The notes below the pieces were generated by a model. It was not told the DNA's origin. It saw only the letters and a list, made by a program, of their open reading frames with translations, and made no database searches. From Parvibaculum sp049303435 (GTDB taxonomy: Bacteria; Pseudomonadota; Alphaproteobacteria; Parvibaculales; Parvibaculaceae), in contig JBAQNC010000223.1 in assembly GCA_049303435.1 (NCBI GenBank), positions 1 through 6,699 of the forward strand: 6,699 nt of DNA. The letters are read 5' to 3'. Position numbers and translations under genes: made by a program. Of this stretch, positions 1 through 5,261 are shown one piece after another (position 1 is the stretch's first letter; every line of letters begins with the position of its first letter).

Positions 1-86
1 AGCCGAAAGCGGGTGGCAAGCCTGCGGGCCAGAAGTTCGGCGGTAAGCCGGATTATTCGAAAAAGAAGAAGCCCAAGGCATCGTGA
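1..86 (+). CDS. C-terminal tail of a truncated upstream gene (Lys/Gly-rich basic tail)
   Basis: The frame with codons at positions 3, 6, 9 and so on stays open from the window edge to a TGA at 84-86. It encodes 27 residues made almost entirely of Gly, Lys, Pro and Ala, ending in a run of four lysines and then PKAS. Low-complexity basic tails of this kind are typical of RNA-binding proteins. In alphaproteobacteria the usual owners are DEAD-box RNA helicases (RhlE-like) and RsuA/RluB-family pseudouridine synthases. No catalytic domain lies inside the window, so the identity cannot be settled. The stop codon overlaps the first base of the repeat element that follows. Codon use fits a real + strand gene, and it converges on the hydrolase gene on the other strand. 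Confidence 0.6.
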   Translation, partial: PKAGGKPAGQKFGGKPDYSKKKKPKAS

Positions 87-116
87 TGGATGCCCCGGTC
101 AAGCTGGGGCATGACG
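86..116 (-). repeat. REP-like palindromic element, copy A (inverted orientation)
   Basis: A 31-nt unit. Read on the - strand it begins CGTCAT, ends ATCCAT and has CTTGA as its central loop. The arms (7 bp, extended to 9 by the flanking AT/AT) pair almost perfectly: in the - strand reading there is one A-C mismatch, which becomes a G-T wobble in the + strand transcript. It is an inverted partner of the copy at 141-171, identical at 24 of 31 positions. It begins on the last base of the upstream stop codon. A hairpin here could act as a transcript end or 3' stabiliser for the upstream gene, but there is no proper T-run, only GATTT after the stem. Confidence 0.7.
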
Positions 117-140
117 ATTTCAGGTATGCCGATTTCTTGA

Positions 141-171
141 CGTCATCGCCCGACTTGATCGGGCGATCCAT
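141..171 (+). repeat. REP-like palindromic element, copy B
   Basis: A 31-nt unit with the same CGTCAT and ATCCAT ends and the same CTTGA loop as the copy at 86-116, in opposite orientation. Its stem is a perfect 7-bp palindrome (147-153 with 159-165), extended by AT/AT to 9 bp. Differences from copy A at stem positions are mostly paired changes that keep base pairing. The element ends 2 nt before the hydrolase stop codon (174-176, read on the - strand), so it would form a hairpin just downstream of that gene. Similar CTTGA-centred palindromes between genes are common in alphaproteobacterial genomes (recalled from general knowledge, not searched). Confidence 0.7.
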
Positions 172-173
172 CT

Positions 174-971
174 TCAGCCCCCAAAACCTTCAATGAAATC
201 GATGATGCGGTCGAGCGTGGCGCTGTCTTGCGCGACGAGGCGGTGGCCGAGTTCGTCGGTGAGCAGGATTTTTGCGCCCGGCCAGGCGCGCTTGAGGTCT
301 TGCGAATTGGAGGCGGGGCAGTCTTCATCGTCGAGCGAATGGACGAAAAGCGCCTTGGCTTTCATTTCTTCGGCGGCCGCTTCCATGTCGTAGGGAGCCG
401 GGCGCGTCGCTTCCTCCGCTTCATGGATTTCCTTTGCCCGTTCGATCACATCGTCGGGCACGCCTTTTTCGCTGGCGCGTTTCCAGCGCTGCGACATGCG
501 CGGGATGGGCGTGGCGATGAGGGCGACGCGTTTGACGTCGAGCCCTTCGCTCATGGCCTGCATGCTGACGACGCAGCCGAAGGAATGGGCGACGATGCTG
601 TCGATGGGGCCTTGCGCCTCGGCCACGGCGCGGACGGCAGCGGCGACATTGGCGGTGGAGCCAAGTTCGGCTTTTGAAAATCCGTGGCCCGGCAGGTCCA
701 TTGCGACGACGGCGCGGCCAAGGTCGTAGCATTTGTCAGCCATTGCGCCCCAGAGGCAATTGTCGTCTTCCCAGCCATGCACGAGGAGCGTGGCGGGACC
801 CTTGCCAAGCCGCCATGTCATGACGGGGCCGGCGGGCGTTTCGACTTCGCGTTCTTCGGCCTGATTGAAGGCGCCCGCGATGCGGGGGCGGACGCGGCGC
901 TTGGGAGTCATCATGGCATTGAGAAGCTCGCGCGCCAGCGCGTCGAGGTCGTCGGAGTCTGCATCACTCAT
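174..971 (-). CDS. alpha/beta hydrolase fold protein
   Basis: A cytoplasmic alpha/beta hydrolase of 265 residues from the chosen start; the substrate cannot be told. Numbered from that start, it shows the HGW oxyanion-type motif (65-67) after strand LLV, a DLPGHGFS turn (92-99), the nucleophile elbow AHSFG with Ser130 (128-132), an acidic cluster SLDDED near 212-217 that supplies the likely catalytic Asp, and a GH pair with His243 near the end. The elbow has Ala in place of the first Gly of GxSxG. No signal peptide or membrane segment is seen. The frame stays open to an ATG at 1118 (314 aa), with another ATG at 1016. The 971 start (MSDADSDD) is preferred because the residues upstream of it are Arg/Gln-rich and not hydrolase-like. 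None of the three starts has a good Shine-Dalgarno site, so the N-terminus is uncertain. The gene is transcribed alone, divergent from the glycosyltransferase-like gene. Confidence 0.85.
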   Translation of the reverse strand: MSDADSDDLDALARELLNAMMTPKRRVRPRIAGAFNQAEEREVETPAGPVMTWRLGKGPATLLVHGWEDDNCLWGAMADKCYDLGRAVVAMDLPGHGFSKAELGSTANVAAAVRAVAEAQGPIDSIVAHSFGCVVSMQAMSEGLDVKRVALIATPIPRMSQRWKRASEKGVPDDVIERAKEIHEAEEATRPAPYDMEAAAEEMKAKALFVHSLDDEDCPASNSQDLKRAWPGAKILLTDELGHRLVAQDSATLDRIIDFIEGFGG

Positions 972-1116
972 TTTGATGTTCTGTCTTTGTTGTTTCGGGC
1001 TTTGCTGTTCCGGCATTTGTAATATGTTTGCCAAAGCATAGCGAAATTCGCCGTCATTGCATTTGTTGTAAGGGCGCGAGGGTCTGGCCTGCCGGTCAGA
1101 GCGGGGAAAGAGTGGC
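972..1116. promoter_or_regulatory. divergent intergenic region with a short palindrome
   Basis: This region must hold the promoters of both the hydrolase (- strand) and the glycosyltransferase-like gene (+ strand), if the hydrolase starts at 971. It contains a hyphenated palindrome GCGAA-A-TTCGC at 1041-1051 and two direct copies of GCATTTGT at 1013-1020 and 1059-1066. It is clearly more AT-rich than the flanking genes. No convincing -35/-10 pair could be picked on either strand. A GGGGAAAG stretch at 1103-1110 is a plausible ribosome binding site for the gene starting at 1117. Which regulator, if any, uses the palindrome is unknown. Confidence 0.4.
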
Positions 1117-2058
1117 ATGGCGGGCTTGAGACGTCTCTACAAGAAGCTGCTGAGGGTTCCCGGCGAGCTTCAGCTCTATGAGGCCGTGGTGGCGGGGCGC
1201 GTGGCGCCCGACCTTGCGATTACCTGTCGGGGCAAGCGGGACGGCGGCGGCGCGCAGGCCAATGCCTGCATCTCCGCCATCGCCTTTGCGGCGGCCACCG
1301 GCATTCGCTATCTCCACACACCTTTCCAATATGTCGAACATGCGCCGGGCGATCAGGCGGTCTGGACTCAAGCCTGGGAGGATTTTTTCGGGCTGGGGCA
1401 GGGCGAGATGGTGATCGGGCCCGATCATGCCGCCGTCGGCATCAAGCAATTTCTCGATACGCCCTCGCTCTGGCAGAAGCCCGGCGTCACTGTCGAGGCG
1501 CAGCATTTTCTGGGCATCTGCAACAAGCACCCGGACTTCTACACCGCCATCATTCCGCGTTTGCGCGCAAAATATGCCGCATCGAAGAAGTCGGATATTG
1601 CTCTGGACAAGGGTGATGAGGCCATTGTGGTGGCTGTGCATATTCGCCGGGGAGACGTCTCAAAGCATGATGCCGTGACCGGTGGACGTTTTACCGATGA
1701 CGAACATCTGGCGCAAAGGGTCCGCGACATTCTCGATGTGACGCGTGATCTGGGGCTGACCACGCGCGTCAACATCTACTCGCAGGGCCGTGCTGAAGAC
1801 TTCGCCGGTTTTGCTGAACTGGGATGTCACCTGCAGATCGACAAGGATGCCTTTGAAACCGTTCACAATCTGGCGATGAGCGACGTTCTGGTAACAGCAA
1901 AAAGCGCTTTCAGCTTCGTTGCGGGCCTTCTGTCGCAAGGTGTGAAGATCTATGAGCCTTTCGATACCGTGCCGCCCGGCGACTGGATGGTGACCGACGC
2001 CGACAAGCCTCTCGACAAAGCGGTGCTGAAGGCAAAAATCTCTCATCTCAAAGCCTGA
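1117..2058 (+). CDS. fucosyltransferase-like (GT11-type) glycosyltransferase
   Basis: A 313-residue soluble protein resembling the alpha-1,2-fucosyltransferase (GT11) and related GT-B fucosyltransferase families. The main evidence is the HIRRGD motif at residues 175-180, the hallmark of the donor (GDP-fucose) binding region in GT11, GT23 and O-fucosyltransferases. The C-terminal stretch at 256-270 (DVLVTAKSAFSFVAG) matches the family pattern of a strand followed by S-x-F-S and a helix. A Gly-rich GGGAQANA at 43-50 sits where GT11 proteins have their N-terminal G-rich, N/Q-containing motif. No transmembrane segment or signal peptide is seen. Family members typically transfer fucose or a similar deoxyhexose onto surface glycans; donor and acceptor here are not known. 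It is not in a visible polysaccharide cluster. The ATG at 1117 is preceded by GGGGAAAG. Divergence from characterised members makes the exact family assignment moderate. Confidence 0.72.
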   Translation: MAGLRRLYKKLLRVPGELQLYEAVVAGRVAPDLAITCRGKRDGGGAQANACISAIAFAAATGIRYLHTPFQYVEHAPGDQAVWTQAWEDFFGLGQGEMVIGPDHAAVGIKQFLDTPSLWQKPGVTVEAQHFLGICNKHPDFYTAIIPRLRAKYAASKKSDIALDKGDEAIVVAVHIRRGDVSKHDAVTGGRFTDDEHLAQRVRDILDVTRDLGLTTRVNIYSQGRAEDFAGFAELGCHLQIDKDAFETVHNLAMSDVLVTAKSAFSFVAGLLSQGVKIYEPFDTVPPGDWMVTDADKPLDKAVLKAKISHLKA

Positions 2059-2178
2059 CGGATTGACTCTGCCATGAGGCGAAGTGCGGTGGCCGGGAGC
2101 GGGCGGCGCTGTCGTGCAAGTCATTCGCAGTCGCCGGGTTTCGGGCTTTTTCGGCATCAGGTTACCGCTGTGTAAGGT

Positions 2179-2192
2179 TGACGCATGCGTCA
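2179..2192. promoter_or_regulatory. perfect 14-bp palindrome, candidate operator
   Basis: TGACGCATGCGTCA is a perfect inverted repeat with no gap. It lies 116 bp before the diiron gene start. With the preceding T it also forms TTGACG at 2178-2183, a good match to a -35 box, although no good -10 lies 16-18 bp downstream. A dimeric regulator binding here would block or modulate such a promoter. The spacing (TGA-N8-TCA) does not fit the FNR/FixK (TTGA-N6-TCAA) or CRP (TGTGA-N6-TCACA) patterns. Confidence 0.4.
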
Positions 2193-2297
2193 CTTCATCT
2201 AGTCGCTATCCGCCTTCAATACCCATAATTTTTTTCTGTGATTGGAGCGCAGAGCGAGTCGCCTTTTCCGTGACGCCTGTGCTCCCGAAGCAGAGAT

Positions 2298-2305
2298 GGA
2301 GAGGG
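2298..2305 (+). promoter_or_regulatory. ribosome binding site that decides the diiron gene start
   Basis: GGAGAGGG ends two bases before the ATG at 2308, with its purine core about 4-8 nt upstream. It supports 2308 over the in-frame ATGs at 2242 and 2296. The residues between those upstream ATGs and 2308 are Arg-rich and do not look like protein of this family. Confidence 0.6.
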
Positions 2306-2307
2306 TT

Positions 2308-3429
2308 ATGTCGAACGTGAAGCAGATTACCAAAGACGAAGCCTATGACACTGTGCCGCCCGGCGATTTCGGCGCGATGATGGAAGTGGACCGCTACAAC
2401 AAGCGCTCGACGGCTTTCGACAAGATCATTTCGGCGACTCACGATCACTTCTGGGATCCGATCGATCCGCGCTATATCGATTTCAGCGAGCCCTTCGATC
2501 TCGAAAACGAGATGATCGTCTCGCCTGACATGGTGCCGGAACTCAATCTGCCCTGCTTTCAGGCGTTGTCGGAAAAAGAGAAGGTGCGATTCGCCAATGA
2601 GACCGCACGCTGGTTCATGTCGTCGATCCTGCATGGCGAGCAGGGCGCATTGAACCTTTCGGCGAGCCTCTGCCACATTCTGCGCGATCCCGGCGCCCAG
2701 GAATACGCCGCCAATCAGGCGCGCGAGGAGGCCCGTCACGTCACAGCTTTCGCCAATTACGTCAAGGCGCGCTGGGGCAAGCCGCTTCCCGTCGGGGCGA
2801 CGCTGAGCGATTTGCTGTCGGAAATGGTGCACGCGCAGGAGGTCTACAAGAAGATCGTCGGCATGCAATTGCTGGTCGAAGGGCTGGCCATGGGCGTATT
2901 CGCCACGCTTTACAACAATTCGCGCGACCCGCTGCTGGTCAAGCTTTGCCAGCTGGCGATGACAGACGAGGCCTTCCATCACAAGTTCGGGAAAATCTGG
3001 GCCGACCGGACGATTCCCAAACTGGATCAGGAAGAACGTGACCTGATCGAGGATTGGGCAGCAAGCTGCTTCCAGACATTGTTGTTCAATCTGGTCAATC
3101 CGGAGCAAAAGAAGGCGCTCTATGCCGACTTTGGTCTGGACTGGCGGCAGGTGCAAGCTGAAATGCTGGAAGCGGTGACCGACGAGGATCGCCGAGAGGG
3201 CATGAAAGATGCGACGAATGTCTTCCGCGTACTGGTGAAAACGCTTCTCAAAGCTGGTATCATTACCGAGCGGACGAAGCCCTTCTATGCGATCTATGTC
3301 GATATGGAAGAGTTGAATGATGAAGATGACCGGATGGTCGGCGATGATATTGCCGAACAGGGAATCAGTTTCCTGAAGACGGTCAACTTCGGCGACAAGA
3401 AGGCTGGCGTTCAGGCGGCAGCCGAGTAG
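2308..3429 (+). CDS. ferritin-like diiron (AurF/R2-like) oxidase-type protein
   Basis: A 373-residue soluble protein with the signature of a dinuclear-iron four-helix bundle. The likely ligands are Glu111 (in LHGEQ), Glu141 and His144 (in EEARH), Glu191 (in VEGLAMG), and Glu221 with His224 (in TDEAFHH). The two halves have matching spacing: Glu to ExxH is 30 residues in both. This E...ExxH...E...ExxH pattern is shared by ribonucleotide reductase R2, acyl-ACP desaturases, AurF-type N-oxygenases and related ferritin-like oxygenases. These proteins activate O2 at the diiron site to oxidise a substrate. The substrate here cannot be read from sequence. Residues 240-373 form an additional acidic, helical C-terminal region with no motif I recognise. 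No signal peptide or membrane segment is seen. The gene stands alone between two spacers and just upstream of the cbb3 oxidase operon. A link to oxygen or iron handling is inference only. Confidence 0.8.
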   Translation: MSNVKQITKDEAYDTVPPGDFGAMMEVDRYNKRSTAFDKIISATHDHFWDPIDPRYIDFSEPFDLENEMIVSPDMVPELNLPCFQALSEKEKVRFANETARWFMSSILHGEQGALNLSASLCHILRDPGAQEYAANQAREEARHVTAFANYVKARWGKPLPVGATLSDLLSEMVHAQEVYKKIVGMQLLVEGLAMGVFATLYNNSRDPLLVKLCQLAMTDEAFHHKFGKIWADRTIPKLDQEERDLIEDWAASCFQTLLFNLVNPEQKKALYADFGLDWRQVQAEMLEAVTDEDRREGMKDATNVFRVLVKTLLKAGIITERTKPFYAIYVDMEELNDEDDRMVGDDIAEQGISFLKTVNFGDKKAGVQAAAE

Positions 3430-3437
3430 AGTTTGTG

Positions 3438-3479
3438 GCAGGGAGTGGGCTGTTTGTCACATGCGGCAATACTCCCTGC
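3438..3479 (+). terminator. hairpin downstream of the diiron gene (possible terminator)
   Basis: GCAGGGAGT at 3438-3446 pairs perfectly with ACTCCCTGC at 3471-3479, giving a 9-bp stem over a 24-nt loop. The loop itself contains a weak TTG/CAA inner pairing. It starts 8 nt after the diiron gene stop codon, a usual place for a terminator. No T-run follows the stem, so it may be a Rho-linked 3' end, an mRNA-stabilising structure, or an element of ccoN control. Confidence 0.45.
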
Positions 3480-3480
3480 G

Positions 3481-3492
3481 CTTGAGGTCAAG
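3481..3492. promoter_or_regulatory. CTTGA-GG-TCAAG palindrome upstream of ccoN
   Basis: An inverted repeat with 5-nt arms separated by 2 nt, centred 84 bp before the ccoN start. The half-sites TTGA and TCAA are those of FNR/FixK anaeroboxes, but the canonical spacing is N6, not N2. If it were a class II activator site centred at -41.5, transcription would start near 3528, and AT-rich sequence around 3510-3520 could serve as a -10. The spacing makes FNR-type binding doubtful, so this is only a candidate site. Confidence 0.3.
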
Positions 3493-3570
3493 ACTGCGCT
3501 ATACGGTCGATTATTGGATTTCTGCTGAGTTGCGCTCTGGGGCGCACGACAAGATGGGGGCAATCGTCTG

Positions 3571-5250
3571 ATGACGGTTTCACGAAACAGTTCCGTTTAC
3601 GGAACGATGGGTACGGCATCATATCTGATGATGGGTACCTTGCTGGTAGGAGCGTTTCTGGCGCTCTTTGTGGCGGCCAAGGCCGCTGACGCGCCAATGG
3701 CGGTTGACGGCTGGATATTCACCCTGGCGTTTGTCGCCGGGGCATTCGCCATCGGCCAGAGGCATTTTAACGCCCTCGAACATCGACCCGGCGCGGACGA
3801 TGGTACCGGCTATAATGACGCCGTCGTCAAGGCGGGCGTGATTGCGACGCTCTTCTGGGGTGTCGCGGGCATGCTGGCAGGGCTCTATATCGCCAGCGAG
3901 CTTGCCTTTCCCGTCCTCAACTTCGACACGGCCTATATCAGTTTCGGGCGTCTGCGCCCGGTGCATACCTCGGGCGTGATCTTCGCCTTCGGCGGCAATG
4001 CGCTGATTGCGACGTCGTTCTATGTGGTGCAGCGCACCTGCCGGGCGCGCCTGGCGGGCAACATCGCGCCCTGGTTCGTCTTCTGGGGCTACCAGCTCTT
4101 CCTCGTGATCGCCGCAACCGGCTATCTGATGGGCGTGACCCAGGCGCGCGAATATGCCGAGCCCGAATGGTTTGCCGATATCTGGCTGACGATCGTCTGG
4201 GTGACCTATCTGCTGGTGTTCCTTGGAACGCTGATGAAGCGCCGCGAACCCCACATCTATGTCGCCAACTGGTTCTATCTCTCCTTCATCGTCACAGTCG
4301 CCATGCTCCATCTGGGCAACAACATGGCGATCCCGGAATCACTCCTGTCGAGCAAGAGCTATTCGCTATTCTCCGGTGTGCAGGACGCGCTGATCCAGTG
4401 GTGGTACGGCCATAATGCGGTGGGCTTCTTCCTGACCGCCGGTTTCCTCGGCATGATGTATTATTTCGTGCCCAAGCGCGCCGAGCGTCCCGTCTATTCC
4501 TATCGTCTGTCGATCATCCATTTCTGGTCGCTGATCTTCATCTATATCTGGGCCGGCCCGCATCATCTGCACTACACGGCTCTGCCCGACTGGGCGCAGA
4601 CACTGGGCATGACCTTCTCGATCATGCTGTGGATGCCTTCGTGGGGCGGCATGATCAACGGTCTGATGACGCTTTCGGGCGCCTGGGACAAGCTGCGCAC
4701 CGATCCCGTGCTGCGTATGCTCGTCGTCTCGCTGGCCTTCTACGGCATGTCCACCTTCGAAGGTCCGGTCATGTCGATCAAGGCAGTGAACTCGCTGTCG
4801 CATTACACGGACTGGACCATCGGTCACGTTCATTCCGGCGCGATGGGCTGGGTCGGCTTCGTCACCTTCGGCGCTGTCTACTGCCTGGTGCCGTGGCTGT
4901 GGAAGCGTGAACGCCTCTATTCGATGGCGCTGGTGAGTTGGCACTTCTGGATCGCGACGATGGGTATCGTGCTCTACATCACCGCCATGTGGGTGTCGGG
5001 TATCCTGCAAGGTCTGATGTGGCGCGCCTATGACGCTCAGGGGTTCCTCGAATATTCCTTCGTGGAAACCGTGGCGGCCATGCATCCCTTCTATGTCATC
5101 CGCGCAGGCGGCGGACTCCTCTATCTCGCGGGTACCCTGATCATGGTCTACAACTGCTGGCGGACGATCCGGGGCGATATTCGCGAAAGCGAACCTCTGG
5201 ACGCGAATGCGCCATCGACGGTCCCTCTCAACCTTCAACCGGCTGATTAA
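3571..5250 (+). CDS. ccoN: cbb3-type cytochrome c oxidase subunit I (CcoN/FixN)
   Basis: The catalytic subunit of the high-affinity cbb3 oxidase in the inner membrane. It reduces O2 to water and pumps protons. The 559-residue product has all expected metal ligands: His132 (RPVHTSG) and His421 for low-spin heme b, His419 (IGHVH) for heme b3, and His281 (YGHN), His331 and His332 (GPHHLHYT) for CuB. Tyr325 lies six residues before His331, matching the Tyr that cross-links to the CuB histidine in cbb3 oxidases, and Glu397 (TFEGP) matches the conserved channel glutamate. About 85 N-terminal residues precede the core and hold two extra hydrophobic segments (roughly 18-36 and 47-62), as in rhizobial FixN. 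The ATG at 3571 has a GGGGG stretch 10 nt upstream. It is the first gene of ccoNOQP. Expression under low oxygen by FNR/FixK-type regulators is usual for the family, but a canonical box is not visible here. Confidence 0.97.
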   Translation: MTVSRNSSVYGTMGTASYLMMGTLLVGAFLALFVAAKAADAPMAVDGWIFTLAFVAGAFAIGQRHFNALEHRPGADDGTGYNDAVVKAGVIATLFWGVAGMLAGLYIASELAFPVLNFDTAYISFGRLRPVHTSGVIFAFGGNALIATSFYVVQRTCRARLAGNIAPWFVFWGYQLFLVIAATGYLMGVTQAREYAEPEWFADIWLTIVWVTYLLVFLGTLMKRREPHIYVANWFYLSFIVTVAMLHLGNNMAIPESLLSSKSYSLFSGVQDALIQWWYGHNAVGFFLTAGFLGMMYYFVPKRAERPVYSYRLSIIHFWSLIFIYIWAGPHHLHYTALPDWAQTLGMTFSIMLWMPSWGGMINGLMTLSGAWDKLRTDPVLRMLVVSLAFYGMSTFEGPVMSIKAVNSLSHYTDWTIGHVHSGAMGWVGFVTFGAVYCLVPWLWKRERLYSMALVSWHFWIATMGIVLYITAMWVSGILQGLMWRAYDAQGFLEYSFVETVAAMHPFYVIRAGGGLLYLAGTLIMVYNCWRTIRGDIRESEPLDANAPSTVPLNLQPAD

Positions 5251-5254
5251 GGGG
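5249..5254 (+). promoter_or_regulatory. ribosome binding site of ccoO overlapping the ccoN stop
   Basis: AAGGGG spans the last two bases of the ccoN TAA and the start of the 11-nt gap before the ccoO ATG at 5262. The layout favours coupled translation of ccoN and ccoO. Confidence 0.5.
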
Positions 5255-5261
5255 AACGAAG

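Larger units (their letters stand above)
2059..2307. promoter_or_regulatory. 249-bp intergenic region upstream of the diiron gene
   Basis: No gene is supported here. A weak hairpin (GGCGCTG at 2105-2111 with CAG-T-CGCC at 2128-2135, one bulge) followed after 11 nt by five Ts (2147-2151) could end the glycosyltransferase transcript, but it is not a textbook terminator. Further on lie the 14-bp palindrome at 2179-2192 and a run of seven Ts at 2229-2235. The region most likely carries the promoter of the diiron protein gene. Confidence 0.45.

Noticed and set aside
228..677. A 149-codon + strand frame opposite the hydrolase gene.
   Set aside because: The - strand frame carries a full set of alpha/beta hydrolase motifs; the + strand frame shows none of its own and is best explained as a shadow.
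2178..2193. TTGACGCATGCGTCAC considered as an FNR/FixK box.
   Set aside because: The half-sites are two bases too far apart (TTGA-N8-TCAC) and the last base does not match. It was kept only as an unassigned palindrome.
2242..2307. An upstream in-frame ATG at 2242 as the start of the diiron gene, which would add 22 residues.
   Set aside because: The strong GGAGAGGG just before 2308 and the non-family-like Arg-rich extra residues favour 2308.
1969..2366. The same 14 nt (GTGCCGCCCGGCGA) occurs at 1969-1982 and 2353-2366, each in frame within a DTVPPGD peptide, in the glycosyltransferase-like and diiron proteins.
   Set aside because: Both copies lie inside well-formed reading frames with unrelated flanks and different codons just outside. 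A short GC-rich match of this length encoding a turn-like peptide is most simply chance.
2206..3156. A 316-codon open frame on the - strand opposite the diiron gene.
   Set aside because: The composition is shadow-like, there is no recognisable motif, and it lies fully inside a gene with clear diiron ligands on the + strand.
4366..5238. A 290-codon open frame on the - strand opposite ccoN, rich in His, Arg and Asp.
   Set aside because: Its residue bias is what results from reading the complement of a membrane-protein gene in a GC-rich genome. ccoN is unmistakable on the other strand.
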